Assembly: GCF_026410085.1 (NCBI RefSeq)
Contig: NZ_CP112866.1
Location: forward strand, 2,232,001 to 2,296,000
Direction of reading: 5' to 3'
Source of the DNA: Pseudomonas quebecensis
GTDB lineage: Bacteria > Pseudomonadota > Gammaproteobacteria > Pseudomonadales > Pseudomonadaceae
DNA: 64,000 bases
Positions 44,364-54,117 of this stretch are shown here, one piece after another. The notes below the pieces were generated by a model. The model searched no databases. It saw only the letters and a list, made by a program, of their open reading frames with translations, and was not told the origin of the DNA. Position 1 is the first letter of the stretch; each line of letters opens with the position of its first letter. A program made the translations under genes and the position numbers.

Positions 44364-45131
44364 TCAGGACAGGAAACCACCGTCCACATTCAGCGACACA
44401 CCGGTGGTGTAGCTCGACGCATCGCTGGCCAGGAACAGCACCGCGCCGGCCATCTCGCTGGGGGCGGCCACGCGTTTGAGGGGGATCTGTGCCAGGGCCA
44501 TTTTCAGGATCGAGTCGTTCTTGACCAGTGCCGAGGCGAACTTGGTGTCGGTCAGGCCCGGCAGCAACGCGTTGCAGCGAATGCCGAATTCGGCGCATTC
44601 CTTGGCGAACACCTTGGTCATGTTGATGACTGCGGCCTTGGTCACCGAGTAAATGCCCTGGAATATGCCGGGCGAGATGCCGTTGATCGAGGCCACGTTG
44701 ATGATGCTGCCGCCGCCGTTTTCGCGCATCAGCTTGCCGGCTTCCACGGACATGAAGAAGTAGCCACGGATATTCACGTCCACGGTTTTCTGGAACGCGC
44801 CGAGGTCGGTGTCCAGCACGTTGCAGAATTGCGGGTTGGTCGCGGCGTTATTGACCAGGATATCCAGGCGCCCGAACTGCTCGCGAATGCCAGCGAACAC
44901 GTGGCTGATCTGCTCCATTTCACCGATGTGGCAGGCCACCGCCGTGGCCTTGCCGCCGTCGGCGATGATCGCATCGGCTACGTGCTGACAGCCTTCGAGC
45001 TTACGGCTGGAGACGATTACGTGGGCGCCTTGCTGAGCCAGCAACTTGGCGATGGCCTCACCGATGCCACGGCTGGCGCCGGAGACAAACGCGATCTTGC
45101 CGTCGAGGTCGAACAGGTGGGTCTTGGACAT
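44364..45131 (-). CDS. Short-chain dehydrogenase/reductase
   Basis: A 255-residue classical SDR with the cofactor motif SGASRGIGEAIA (about 15-26), NNAATNP, the catalytic Ser-Tyr-Lys as NVASINGISPGIFQGIYSVTKAA, and ALLPGLTDTKFA. It has no membrane or signal segments. The gene follows the phosphotransferase-family gene by 9 nt and probably shares its message. In other bacteria this pair accompanies acyl-CoA dehydrogenases in degradation of unusual acyl or hydroxy-acyl compounds; the acyl-CoA dehydrogenase itself is absent here. NAD(H) or NADP(H) preference cannot be fixed. Confidence 0.88.
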   Translation of the reverse strand: MSKTHLFDLDGKIAFVSGASRGIGEAIAKLLAQQGAHVIVSSRKLEGCQHVADAIIADGGKATAVACHIGEMEQISHVFAGIREQFGRLDILVNNAATNPQFCNVLDTDLGAFQKTVDVNIRGYFFMSVEAGKLMRENGGGSIINVASINGISPGIFQGIYSVTKAAVINMTKVFAKECAEFGIRCNALLPGLTDTKFASALVKNDSILKMALAQIPLKRVAAPSEMAGAVLFLASDASSYTTGVSLNVDGGFLS

Positions 45132-45140
45132 GAGGGTTCC

Positions 45141-46208
45141 TTAGAGGGCTGATTTGCCGATGACATTCAGGCTCATTTGCTCGAGCAGTGCGTTCATCTG
45201 GATGAACTGCGCAAAGCGTTTGTCCTGGGTCTGGCCATGGAAGAAGCGGTAGTAGATCTGCTGCACGATGCCGGCCAGGCGGAACAGGCCGTAGGTGTAG
45301 TAGAAATCGAAGTTGTCGATCCGGATGCCCGAGCGCTCGGCGTAGTAGTCGACGAACTCGCGGCGGGTGAGCATGCCTGGCGCATTGCTCGGCTGGCGGC
45401 GCATCAATTGCACCGGTGCCGGGTCGGCGGCTTCGATCCAGTAGGCGAGGGAGTTGCCCAGGTCCATCAGCGGGTCGCCCAGGGTGGTCAGTTCCCAATC
45501 CAGCACGCCGATGATCTGCATCGGGTTATGGGGGTCGAGGATCACGTTGTCGAAGCGGTAGTCGTTATGCACGATGCTGGAGGTGGGGTGATCGGCCGGC
45601 ATCTTGTCGTTGAGCCAGGCGCGTACCGCCTCCCACTTCGGCGCGTCGGGGGTCAGGGCTTTTTCGTAGCGCTCGCCCCAGCCGCGAATCTGCCGCGCCA
45701 CGTAGCCTTCGGGCTTGCCCAGGTCGGCCAGGCCGCAAGCGCTGTAGTCCACCTGATGCAGTTCGACGAACTTGTCGATAAAGCTTTTGCACAGTGCTTC
45801 GGTCCTGGCGGCGTCCAGGCCCAGCTCGGCGGGCAGGTCGGAGCGCAGGATGATGCCGTTGACGCGTTCCATCACATAGAATTCGGCGCCGATCACTGAC
45901 TCATCGGTGCAATGCACGTAGGCTTTGGGGCAGTACGGGAACCCGTCTTTGAGCTGGTTGAGAATGCGGAATTCACGGCCCATGTCGTGGGCGGACTTGG
46001 CTTTGTGCCCAAAGGGCGGGCGGCGCAGCACAAATTCCTGATCGGGGTATTCCAGCAGGTAAGTCAGGTTGGAGGCGCCACCGGGGAACTGGCTGATGGT
46101 GGGCGTGCCGTTCAACCCCGGGATATGGGCCTTGAGGTAGGGATCGATCAGGCCGGCATCGAGTTCTTCGCCGGGGCGAATCTGGGTGGATTGGTCGTTC
46201 AGCGCCAT
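45141..46208 (-). CDS. Phosphotransferase (APH-like, ACAD10/11 type)
   Basis: A 355-residue kinase-fold protein. The N-lobe has SQFPGGASNLTYLLEY and FVLRRPPFG; the catalytic loop is SSIVHNDYRFDNVILD (Brenner-type HNDYRxDN) and the metal site is VLDWELTTLGDPLMDLG. These match the clade resembling the kinase domain of eukaryotic ACAD10/11, which phosphorylates 4-hydroxyacyl-CoAs, rather than aminoglycoside resistance enzymes. An AGAAGGGATAAG SD precedes the ATG. First gene of a two-gene operon with the SDR. Confidence 0.87.
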   Translation of the reverse strand: MALNDQSTQIRPGEELDAGLIDPYLKAHIPGLNGTPTISQFPGGASNLTYLLEYPDQEFVLRRPPFGHKAKSAHDMGREFRILNQLKDGFPYCPKAYVHCTDESVIGAEFYVMERVNGIILRSDLPAELGLDAARTEALCKSFIDKFVELHQVDYSACGLADLGKPEGYVARQIRGWGERYEKALTPDAPKWEAVRAWLNDKMPADHPTSSIVHNDYRFDNVILDPHNPMQIIGVLDWELTTLGDPLMDLGNSLAYWIEAADPAPVQLMRRQPSNAPGMLTRREFVDYYAERSGIRIDNFDFYYTYGLFRLAGIVQQIYYRFFHGQTQDKRFAQFIQMNALLEQMSLNVIGKSAL

Positions 46209-46337
46209 GCTTATCCCTTCTGCTTATTCTAAAGGCCTCGGACTATTGGCTAATCTAATGCGCGCCACCGCCCAGCCACAAGGTCGGGGCGGTTTAATAG
46301 GTTAGCGTGTTGCACGATGATCAACGTGCCTGATCGG

Positions 46338-47291
46338 TCATTTTGCGGGCGGGGGCAGGGCGACCGGGGTGAGCACCGGGCGCCCGGCGAAGTACTCCAC
46401 CAGGTTGTCGGCCACGCGCTGCACGGTGTCATGCGCGGCTTCGGGCGACAGACCGGCGACATGGGAGGTGAGCACGGTATTGCCCAGGCGTTTGAGGGCG
46501 TCGGGCACCTTGGGTTCGTCGTCGAACACATCCAGGGCTGCGCCACCGATGCGGCGCTGTTCCAGGGCGGCAATCAGGTCGGCGGTGACCACCACGCTGC
46601 CGCGTCCGATATTCACCAGATAACCATGGGGCCCGAGGGCGTCCAGCACACGTCGGTCGATCAGGTGCCGGGTGCCGTCGCCGCCCGGCGTGGCCAGGAT
46701 CAGGAAGTCTGCGGTGCGCGCCAGGTCCAGGGCCGTGGCGCAGTAGGTGTAGTCCACGTCATCCCGTGGTTGGCGATTGTGGTAACTGATCTCCATGCCA
46801 AAGCCCAGGGCCGCGCGCTTGGCGATCTCCAGGCCGACGGCGCCGAGCCCGAGAATACCTAACTGCTTGCCGCCCAGGGACGGGCGCATCACCTTGGGCC
46901 ACTCGCCGCGCCGCACGGCCGCATCGTTCTGCGGGATACCCCGTACCAGTGACAGCAACAACGCCATGGCGTGGTCGGCCACCGATGGCGCGTTGACGCC
47001 GGCGCCGTTGGTGACCACGATCCCGCGATTGCTGGCGGCCTGCAGGTCGACGTGTTCATAGCCGGCGCCGATCACGCAGATGATCTCCAGCAGCGGCAGC
47101 GCGGCGATTTCCTCGGCGTACAAGCCCAGCGGACCACGGGTCAGCACGGCCTGGATCTGCCCGCCGTGGGCCTTGATGGCGTGGGCGCGTTCGGCGGGCG
47201 TCGGGGCCAGGATCACATGAAAATCGTTACTCTCGATGATGGGCAGGTAGTCGTTGATGGTTTCAACCAGGACCAGGACAGTGGTGGTCAT
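46338..47291 (-). CDS. D-isomer-specific 2-hydroxyacid dehydrogenase
   Basis: A 317-residue dehydrogenase that interconverts a 2-oxoacid (glyoxylate, hydroxypyruvate or similar) and the D-hydroxyacid. The nucleotide site is GILGLGAVGLEIAKRA. The catalytic triad is visible as Arg in NIGRGSVV, Glu in DVFDDEP and His in TSHVAGLSPEA. The cofactor-specificity loop reads YHNRQPRDD, an arginine after the second strand that leans towards NADPH. Own promoter region in 47292-47552, shared divergently with the permease. Confidence 0.9.
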   Translation of the reverse strand: MTTTVLVLVETINDYLPIIESNDFHVILAPTPAERAHAIKAHGGQIQAVLTRGPLGLYAEEIAALPLLEIICVIGAGYEHVDLQAASNRGIVVTNGAGVNAPSVADHAMALLLSLVRGIPQNDAAVRRGEWPKVMRPSLGGKQLGILGLGAVGLEIAKRAALGFGMEISYHNRQPRDDVDYTYCATALDLARTADFLILATPGGDGTRHLIDRRVLDALGPHGYLVNIGRGSVVVTADLIAALEQRRIGGAALDVFDDEPKVPDALKRLGNTVLTSHVAGLSPEAAHDTVQRVADNLVEYFAGRPVLTPVALPPPAK

Positions 47292-47552
47292 CGCAAGGCT
47301 CTTCCTTGGGGGTTAGAGAGCACCAGTATGCGGGATTTGTAAGACAGAGCGTTTTATCGGGAAGGAAAATTTACTGCTCGTAGGATCGGGCACGTTCGCC
47401 CCTGTGAGCGCCTGCACCGGTCAACCATTCCTCAGCTAAGTCTTTGCTTCTTCACGAGAATCCCGGACAATCCGGGCCCTTCTATGGTCGGGGCGCTGCC
47501 TGTCAGGTTTTTCTGACTCGTCCCGGCCGTGTAAATGCGGAGATCCGACCGG

Positions 47553-48830
47553 ATGAATGATCAGGCCAATAGCGTCGATGAACGCTATGCAGCGACACCT
47601 GCAACCCTCACGCGCTGGAGCCGCCAGGACACCACCTGGATGCTCGGCCTGTTCGGCACCGCCATCGGCGCCGGTACTTTGTTCTTGCCGATCAACGCGG
47701 GGCTGGGCGGCTTCTGGCCCCTGGTGATCCTGGCGCTGCTGGCATTCCCGATGACGTTCTTCGCCCACCGTGGCCTGACGCGGTTCGTGCTGTCCGGTCG
47801 TGAAGGCTCCGACATTACCGACGTGGTAGAGGAGCACTTCGGCATCAAGGCCGGGGCGCTGATCACGCTGCTGTACTTCTTTGCGATTTTCCCGATCCTG
47901 CTGATCTACAGCGTGGCGCTGACCAACACCGTCAGTAGCTTCATGGAACACCAGTTGCACATTCTGCCGCCGCCACGGGCGATCCTGTCGTTCGTGCTGA
48001 TCCTGGGCCTGCTGGCCGTGGTGCGCTGCGGCGAGCAGGTGATCGTCAAGGCCATGAGCCTGATGGTGTATCCGTTTATCGTCGCCTTGCTGTTTTTGGC
48101 GGTGTACCTGGTGCCGCACTGGACCGGTGGCATCCTCAGCACCGCCCGCGAGGTGCCGGCGCCGGCGGCGTTGCTCAATACGTTGTGGCTGGCGATTCCG
48201 GTGATGGTGTTCTCGTTCAACCATTCGCCGATCATCTCGGCGTTTGCGGTGGATCAGAAGCGCCAGTACGGCGCCCATGCCGATGAGCGCAGCTCGCAGA
48301 TCCTGTCCCGCGCGCACCTGTTGATGGTGGCGATGGTGTTGTTCTTTGTGTTCAGCTGCGTGCTGACCCTGTCGCCGGCCCAGTTGGCCGAAGCCAAGGC
48401 GCAGAACCTGTCGATCCTGTCGTACCTGGCCAACCACTTCAACAACCCGACCATCGCATTTGCTGCGCCGTTGATCGCGTTTGTGGCGATCGCCAAGTCG
48501 TTTCTGGGGCACTACATCGGTGCCAGCGAAGGCCTCAAGGGCCTGGTGCTCAAAACCGGTCGCCGCCCGGCCGCCAAAACCCTGGACCGCATGACCGCCG
48601 CCTTCATGCTGGTGGTGTGCTGGATCGTCGCCACGCTCAATCCCAGCATCCTCGGCATGATCGAGACGCTGGGCGGCCCGGTGATTGCGTCGATCCTGTT
48701 CCTGATGCCGATGTACGCCATTCGCAAAGTACCGGCCATGGCCAAGTACCGTGGGCAGGCGTCCAACGTGTTTGTCACGGCGGTCGGTTTGGTGGCGATT
48801 ACGGCGTTGGTGTATTCGCTGATGGCTTAA
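47553..48830 (+). CDS. HAAAP-family serine/threonine-type permease
   Basis: A 425-residue inner-membrane protein with about eleven hydrophobic helices. The N-terminal part has LGLFGTAIGAGTLFLPINAG, the substrate-site motif of the hydroxy/aromatic amino-acid permeases (SdaC/TdcC/YhaO branch). HSPIISAFAVDQKRQYG is another family mark. The ATG at 47553 (MNDQANSVD) is chosen because GGAG lies 10 nt upstream; an ATG at 47535 is in frame but lacks an SD. It stands alone and ends before a strong bidirectional terminator. Confidence 0.87.
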   Translation: MNDQANSVDERYAATPATLTRWSRQDTTWMLGLFGTAIGAGTLFLPINAGLGGFWPLVILALLAFPMTFFAHRGLTRFVLSGREGSDITDVVEEHFGIKAGALITLLYFFAIFPILLIYSVALTNTVSSFMEHQLHILPPPRAILSFVLILGLLAVVRCGEQVIVKAMSLMVYPFIVALLFLAVYLVPHWTGGILSTAREVPAPAALLNTLWLAIPVMVFSFNHSPIISAFAVDQKRQYGAHADERSSQILSRAHLLMVAMVLFFVFSCVLTLSPAQLAEAKAQNLSILSYLANHFNNPTIAFAAPLIAFVAIAKSFLGHYIGASEGLKGLVLKTGRRPAAKTLDRMTAAFMLVVCWIVATLNPSILGMIETLGGPVIASILFLMPMYAIRKVPAMAKYRGQASNVFVTAVGLVAITALVYSLMA

Positions 48831-48900
48831 GTGGTGTGGGAGGGGGCTTGACCTCTCCCACCATTGTTTTGCCTTGAGTAATGGCTTGTTCCAGACATAA

Positions 48901-48936
48901 AAAAACGCCGCGTATCTTGCGATACGCGGCGTTTTT
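48901..48936. terminator. Bidirectional intrinsic terminator
   Basis: AAAAACGCCGCGTATC / GATACGCGGCGTTTTT form a perfect 16-bp stem with a TTGC loop. The A- and T-runs on either side let it stop transcription from both the permease (+) and acnB (-). It lies 15 nt from the acnB stop. Confidence 0.95.
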
Positions 48937-48951
48937 CACATCAACACACCG

Positions 48952-51561
48952 TTAAGCTTGCAGCACCGGGATGTTGGCGCTGGCCGCGATCTTGCGGAAC
49001 TCGGCGATCTGGTCGAAGTTCAGGTAGCGGTAGACATCGCTGGCCATGGTGTCCAGCTTGGCCGCGTAACCCATGTACTCCTCGACGGTCGGCAGGCGAC
49101 CCAGGGTGGAGGCAACTGCCGCCAGCTCAGCCGAGGCCAGGTAGACGTTCGCGCCGTCACCCAGACGGTTCGGGAAGTTACGGGTCGAAGTCGACACGAC
49201 GGTGGAGTTCGGTTCTACCCGTGCCTGGTTACCCATGCACAGCGAGCAGCCCGGCATTTCCATGCGTGCGCCAGCCTTGCCGTAGATGCCGTAGTAGCCT
49301 TCTTCGGTCAGTTGGTGAGCGTCCATTTTGGTCGGCGGCGACAGCCACAGACGGGTTGGCAGCTGACCCTTGACCTGTTCCAGCAACTTACCGGCAGCGC
49401 GGAAGTGACCGATGTTGGTCATGCACGAACCGATGAACACTTCGTCGATCTTCTCGCCGGCAACGCTGGACAGCAGACGGGCGTCGTCCGGGTCGTTTGG
49501 TGCGCAGAGGATCGGCTCGTTGATCTCGGCCAGGTCGATTTCGATGATTTCGGCGTATTCGGCGTCGGCATCGGCTTCCATCAGCTCCGGGTTGGCGACC
49601 CAGGCTTCCATCGCTTGGGCGCGACGTTCCAGAGTGCGCGCATCGCCGTAGCCTTCACCGATCATCCAGCGCAGCAGGGTGATGTTGGAGTTCAGGTACT
49701 CGGTGATGGACTCTTTGGACAGCTTGATAGTGCAACCGGCAGCCGAACGTTCGGCCGAGGCGTCGGACAGCTCGAACGCCTGCTCCAGGGTCAGGTCGTT
49801 CAGGCCTTCGATTTCCAGGATGCGGCCGGAGAAGGCGTTTTTCTTGCCTTTCTTCTCTACGGTCAACAGGCCAGCCTGGATCGCGTAGTAAGGAATGGCA
49901 TGAACCAGGTCACGCAGGGTGATGCCAGGTTTCATTTTGCCTTTGAAGCGCACCAGGATCGATTCCGGCATGTCCAGCGGCATGACGCCGGTGGCGGCGG
50001 CGAACGCGACCAGACCGGAACCTGCCGGGAACGAGATGCCCATCGGGAAACGGGTGTGGGAGTCGCCACCGGTGCCGACGGTGTCCGGCAGCAGCATGCG
50101 GTTCAGCCAGCTGTGGATGATGCCGTCGCCTGGACGCAGCGACACGCCGCCACGGGTCATGATGAAGTCAGGCAGGGTGTGGTGGGTGGTCACGTCGATC
50201 GGCTTTGGATAGGCCGCGGTGTGGCAGAAGGACTGCATCACCAGGTCGGTCGAGAAGCCCAGGCACGCCAGGTCTTTGAGTTCGTCACGGGTCATCGGAC
50301 CGGTGGTGTCCTGGGAACCCACGGTGGTCATCTTCGGTTCGCAGTAGGTGCCTGGACGCACGCCTTTGCCTTCCGGCAGGCCGCACGCCTTGCCGACCAT
50401 CTTCTGCGCCAGGGTGAAGCCTTTGCCGGTATCGACCGGGGCTTCTGGCAGCTTGAACAGATCGGTCGGGCCCAGGCCCAGCTCGGCACGCGCTTTTTCG
50501 GTCAGGCCACGGCCGATGATCAGCGGGATACGGCCGCCGGCGCGGACTTCGTCCAACAGCACCGGGGTCTTCATTTCGAAGGTGGTCAGGACTTCGTCGG
50601 TGCCGTGTTTGCAGACTTTGCCGGCATGCGGGTAAAGGTCGATCACGTCGCCCATGTGCATGTTGGTGACGTCGAATTCGATTGGCAGTGCGCCGGCATC
50701 TTCCATGGTGTTGTAGAAGATCGGAGCGATCTTGCTGCCGAAGCAGAAACCACCGGCGCGCTTGTTCGGTACGTAAGGCACGTCGTCGCCGAAGAACCAC
50801 AGTACGGAGTTGGTGGCGGATTTACGCGACGAACCGGTACCGACCACGTCACCGACGTAGGCGATCGGGAAGCCTTGGCCGCGCATCTCTTCGATCTGCT
50901 TCATCGGGCCGGTCTTGCCTTGCTCGTCCGGCACGATGCCTTCGCGCGCCATTTTCAGCATGGCCAGGGCGTGCAGCGGGATATCAGGGCGGGACCAGGC
51001 GTCCGGGGCAGGGGACAGGTCGTCGGTGTTGGTTTCGCCGGTGACCTTGAACACGCGCAGGCTGATCTTGTCGGCCAGGGTCGGACGGTTCTTGAACCAC
51101 TCGCCATCGGCCCAGGACTGCAGCACGGCTTTAGCGTGTTGGTTGCCGTTCTTGGCTTTTTCAGCGACGTCGTGGAAGGCATCGAACATCAGCAGGGTGT
51201 GCTTGAGTTGAGCGGCGGCAACAGGTGCCAGCTCGGCATCGTCGAGCAGCTCGACCAGGGTCACGATGTTGTAGCCGCCCTGCATGGTGCCAAGCAGCTC
51301 AACGGCGCGTTTCTTGTCGATCAGGGGGGAAGTGGCTTCGCCCTTGGCCAGGGCGGACAGGAAACCGGCCTTGACGTAGGCAGCTTCGTCAACGCCTGGT
51401 GGAATGCGGTTGGTGATCAGGTCAACGAGGAATTCTTCTTCGCCAGCCGGAGGATTTTTCAGCAGCTCGACCAGGCCTGCGGTTTGTTCGGCATTAAGCG
51501 GCTGGGGAACGATACCCAGGGCTGCACGCTCTTCGATATGTTTGCGGTAGGCTTCAAGCAC
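48952..51561 (-). CDS. acnB: Aconitate hydratase B / 2-methylisocitrate dehydratase
   Basis: An 869-residue iron-sulfur enzyme that converts citrate to isocitrate via cis-aconitate, and probably also works in the methylcitrate cycle. An N-terminal HEAT-like domain ([16 protein letters not shown]) and swivel domain precede the catalytic core. Cluster cysteines are apparent in [27 protein letters not shown] and [12 protein letters not shown] place the start at GTG 51561 (VLEAYRKH) because GAGGG lies about 11 nt upstream and this gives the usual family N-terminus; an ATG at 51588 is also in frame. A complex fold-back structure lies 112 nt upstream of the start. Confidence 0.96.
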   Translation of the reverse strand: MLEAYRKHIEERAALGIVPQPLNAEQTAGLVELLKNPPAGEEEFLVDLITNRIPPGVDEAAYVKAGFLSALAKGEATSPLIDKKRAVELLGTMQGGYNIVTLVELLDDAELAPVAAAQLKHTLLMFDAFHDVAEKAKNGNQHAKAVLQSWADGEWFKNRPTLADKISLRVFKVTGETNTDDLSPAPDAWSRPDIPLHALAMLKMAREGIVPDEQGKTGPMKQIEEMRGQGFPIAYVGDVVGTGSSRKSATNSVLWFFGDDVPYVPNKRAGGFCFGSKIAPIFYNTMEDAGALPIEFDVTNMHMGDVIDLYPHAGKVCKHGTDEVLTTFEMKTPVLLDEVRAGGRIPLIIGRGLTEKARAELGLGPTDLFKLPEAPVDTGKGFTLAQKMVGKACGLPEGKGVRPGTYCEPKMTTVGSQDTTGPMTRDELKDLACLGFSTDLVMQSFCHTAAYPKPIDVTTHHTLPDFIMTRGGVSLRPGDGIIHSWLNRMLLPDTVGTGGDSHTRFPMGISFPAGSGLVAFAAATGVMPLDMPESILVRFKGKMKPGITLRDLVHAIPYYAIQAGLLTVEKKGKKNAFSGRILEIEGLNDLTLEQAFELSDASAERSAAGCTIKLSKESITEYLNSNITLLRWMIGEGYGDARTLERRAQAMEAWVANPELMEADADAEYAEIIEIDLAEINEPILCAPNDPDDARLLSSVAGEKIDEVFIGSCMTNIGHFRAAGKLLEQVKGQLPTRLWLSPPTKMDAHQLTEEGYYGIYGKAGARMEMPGCSLCMGNQARVEPNSTVVSTSTRNFPNRLGDGANVYLASAELAAVASTLGRLPTVEEYMGYAAKLDTMASDVYRYLNFDQIAEFRKIAASANIPVLQA

Positions 51562-51672
51562 AGTTATTACCCTCATCAGTGGTCCCACGGGACGCTCATC
51601 CAGAAATGATCGGCACGCGTGCGCTCGGGGGCTTTTTGGGCCGCAAAGCCAGCGCTGCCGGCATTTCTCACA

Positions 51673-51811
51673 GAAGCTGCTTTCAAAGTTTTACGCCTGC
51701 AGAACGGAGCTGATGAGGGTTGGCGCTGATGCTCGACCTACCGGGTCGTTCACCATCGCCAACACCGTTCTGAAGGAACGACTGTGCTCGTGACGCTTTG
51801 AAAACAGCTTC
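51673..51811 (-). promoter_or_regulatory. Candidate structured RNA in the acnB leader region
   Basis: Four nested helices share one axis. P1 pairs 51673-51688 with 51796-51811 (16 bp, one C/T change: GAAGCTGCTTTCAAAG against CTTTGAAAACAGCTTC). P2 pairs 51701-51707 (AGAACGG) with 51765-51771. P3 pairs 51719-51725 (GTTGGCG) with 51757-51763. P4 pairs 51734-51738 (CGACC) with 51744-51748 around a 5-nt loop. P1-P3 are separated by asymmetric internal loops. There is no T-run beside P1, so it is more like a leader element than a terminated sRNA. It could serve acnB (-) or, less likely, be transcribed with the DUF1289 gene (+). I know of no named family that matches. Confidence 0.55.
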
Positions 51812-51959
51812 CAGCGGATTATTGGCGCCTTACAAGGCCGGATGATTCTACGGCAAAAAAAATTTAAAGGTAAGTTGCCATGTCACGTTTGCCGGGTGAT
51901 CAACCTTAGACAAAGGGCTAACATGACGCACTGTTTCACTGATTTGCGTGCCGCCGCCC

Positions 51960-52430
51960 ATGTCCAACCAAACCATCAAAACCCCCTGCGTAGGCCTGTG
52001 CTCCACCGTTTACGGCGACCTCGTTTGCCGTGGCTGCAAGCGCTTCCACCATGAAGTGATCCAGTGGAACGGCTATAACGAAGAAGAAAAACGCGCGGTC
52101 TGGCTGCGGTTGGAGCACTTGTTGGTGCAGGTGATGGCCGGCAAGCTGGAAGTGTTCGACCCTGGCAAACTGCGCGGGCAACTGGAGCAGCGCAAGATCC
52201 GTTTTGTGCCGCACCAGTCCGCGTACTGTTGGGCGTACCAGTTGATTGCTCGCGGGGCGCGGGTGATCAATAACCTGGAGGCGTACGGCATGGTGCTGTT
52301 GCCGGAGTTTCGCGAGTGGGCCTTGCCGGAACTGCGCGATGCCATCGACCGTGAGTTCTTTATCCTCTCCGAGGCCCATTACCAGCGCTATATCGCCCCG
52401 GCCTTCTTGAACGATGCACTCGCTGACTGA
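51960..52430 (+). CDS. DUF1289 zinc-binding-type protein
   Basis: A 156-residue cytosolic protein. The N-terminal DUF1289 module has four cysteines, CVGLC...VCRGCKRFHHEVIQW (about residues 9-35), as in small Fe-S or zinc-binding modules of unknown function. A helical extension of about 110 residues follows. I use ATG 51960 (MSNQTIKTPC); GTG 51948 is in frame and gives four extra residues, and neither has a good SD. Divergent from acnB across the structured leader region. Confidence 0.8.
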   Translation: MSNQTIKTPCVGLCSTVYGDLVCRGCKRFHHEVIQWNGYNEEEKRAVWLRLEHLLVQVMAGKLEVFDPGKLRGQLEQRKIRFVPHQSAYCWAYQLIARGARVINNLEAYGMVLLPEFREWALPELRDAIDREFFILSEAHYQRYIAPAFLNDALAD

Positions 52431-52502
52431 CAACACACATCCAAATGGGGGAGGGTCTTGCCCCCACCCACATTGGATCTCGGTGGTATGGGGGAGTCGG
52501 CG

Positions 52503-53366
52503 TCAGGCCTTGGTCGCCAGTGCCCCCAGGTCATCCATCAAGGTCTGCGGCTTGAGCACCAGTACATCGCTGTCCACCGCGTCCAGTATCACCTCCGCCG
52601 TATTACCGATCAGCGCTCCGGAAATGCCGGTGCGCCCCACTGTGCCGATGATGGTCACGGCCGCTTTCAGTGTGTGGGCAAGATGGGGGATCAATACGTC
52701 CGCCGGGCCCTCTTCGACGTGCAGGTGTGCGTCATCCACATCGAATTTAGCCTGGAACGCCTTGCACTGCTCGCGATAACGCGCCTCGATGGTTTCCTTG
52801 AGCTGGAACGTCGGGTCCGCCGCCGACAGCATCGGCGAAGGATGGGCGCTGATCACATGCAACTGCGCCTTGGCCAGACTGGCGATTTCGAAGCCATGGT
52901 CGATGATCGCGTGATGCAGTTCGCGGTGTTCTGCGTCGTTGTTGCCCACATCAATCGCCGCCAGAATCACCCCGCCCGCCCAAGGCGTGGACGTCTTCAC
53001 CAGCAGCACCGGCGTCGGGCACACGCGCAACAGTTTCCAGTCCGCCGGCGTCAGCAGCGCCTTTTTAAGCGGGCTGTCGGGAAAGTGCTGCTTGATCACC
53101 AGCCCACAGCCTTCGGCCTGCTGCACGTCGATAATGGTGTCATGCAGGCTTTCATTCCACGCCTGCTCGGTGGTCACGCTGTAACCGTCTTCCTGCAAGC
53201 CGGCCTTGAGCAGGCTCAACAGCGCCGAATGCTCGTGTTTCCTGTCGCAGATCAGCAAATGCAAGTGCGCGCCGGTGACCCCGGCGATCAGCTTGGCGCG
53301 CTTGAGGGCCAGGCTTTCCGAATGCGCGGGCTCGATGACCACCAGGATGCTGCGAATGGCTTGCAT
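52503..53366 (-). CDS. Tandem-domain universal stress protein (UspE-like)
   Basis: A 287-residue protein with two Usp domains. Domain 1 (about 1-140) begins IRSILVVIEPAHSESLALKRA. Domain 2 (about 150-285) ends with the ATP-binding G-x2-G-x9-G-T pattern GTVGRTGISGALIGNTA; domain 1 lacks a clear copy of it. Usp proteins respond to starvation, anaerobiosis or energy stress. The start at 53366 (MQAIRSILVV) has GGAG 10 nt upstream; the extension to 53399 is rejected. Divergent from miaE. Confidence 0.88.
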   Translation of the reverse strand: MQAIRSILVVIEPAHSESLALKRAKLIAGVTGAHLHLLICDRKHEHSALLSLLKAGLQEDGYSVTTEQAWNESLHDTIIDVQQAEGCGLVIKQHFPDSPLKKALLTPADWKLLRVCPTPVLLVKTSTPWAGGVILAAIDVGNNDAEHRELHHAIIDHGFEIASLAKAQLHVISAHPSPMLSAADPTFQLKETIEARYREQCKAFQAKFDVDDAHLHVEEGPADVLIPHLAHTLKAAVTIIGTVGRTGISGALIGNTAEVILDAVDSDVLVLKPQTLMDDLGALATKA

Positions 53367-53514
53367 GATCGGATCTCCAAAAGGGTGAGCGTGGAACAAC
53401 TATAGTTGCTGCCCGCCGGACGTCATGTTGATGCACATCAAGCCCGGTGGCTGGTGGTCTGCGGCGCGGTCGGTATAATCGCCCCCCTTTTGTGATCCTT
53501 TGCCCGTGAGCCCG

Positions 53515-54117
53515 ATGAACCTGCCCGAAATCCACGAATTCCTCGGTTGCCGTACCCCTGACGCCTGGGTCCAGGCCGCGTTGGCCGATCAGGACACCCT
53601 GTTGATCGACCACAAGAACTGTGAATTCAAGGCCGCCAGCACCGCGCTTAGCCTCATGGCCAAGTACTACGCCCATGTCGACCTGATCAACATGATGTCG
53701 CGTCTGGCCCGGGAAGAACTCGTGCATCACGAGCAGGTCATGCGCCTGATGAAAAAGCGCAAAGTGGAACTGCGCCAACTGCACGCCGGGCGTTATGCCT
53801 CCGGACTGCGCAAAGTGGTGCGCAGTCATGAGCCGGTCAAGCTGGTGGACACTCTGGTGGTCGGCGCGTTTATCGAGGCGCGCAGTTGCGAGCGTTTCGA
53901 AGCGCTGGTGCCGCATTTGGACGAAGAACTCGGCAAGTTCTACTTTGGCCTGCTCAAAAGCGAAGCGCGGCATTTCCAGGGCTATTTGAAATTGGCCTAC
54001 CAGTATGGCGACGCCAGGGACATTGCCCAGGTGATCGAGCGGGTAAGGGCGGCGGAGCAGGAATTGATCGAGTCACCCGACATCGAGTTCCGCTTTCACA
54101 GTGGCGTGCCAGCCTGA
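53515..54117 (+). CDS. miaE: tRNA-(ms[2]io[6]A)-hydroxylase
   Basis: A 200-residue di-iron ferritin-like monooxygenase that hydroxylates the isopentenyl group of ms2i6A37 in tRNAs reading UNN codons. Iron ligands are seen in EELVHHEQV (ExxH, about residues 69-76) and the matching second half FIEARSCERFEAL...SEARHFQGYLKLA. The start at ATG 53515 (MNLPEIHEFLGC) is the family-like one; SD is weak. The last 45 nt overlap the tail of the convergent MFS gene. Confidence 0.92.
   Translation: MNLPEIHEFLGCRTPDAWVQAALADQDTLLIDHKNCEFKAASTALSLMAKYYAHVDLINMMSRLAREELVHHEQVMRLMKKRKVELRQLHAGRYASGLRKVVRSHEPVKLVDTLVVGAFIEARSCERFEALVPHLDEELGKFYFGLLKSEARHFQGYLKLAYQYGDARDIAQVIERVRAAEQELIESPDIEFRFHSGVPA

Noticed and set aside
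47436..48512. A 358-codon minus-strand frame opposite the permease
   Set aside because: Highly charged His/Arg/Gln translation complementary to hydrophobic helices; no SD or family.
48958..51609. An 883-codon open frame antisense to acnB
   Set aside because: Same triplet-register effect as for gdhB; the acnB frame is unmistakable.
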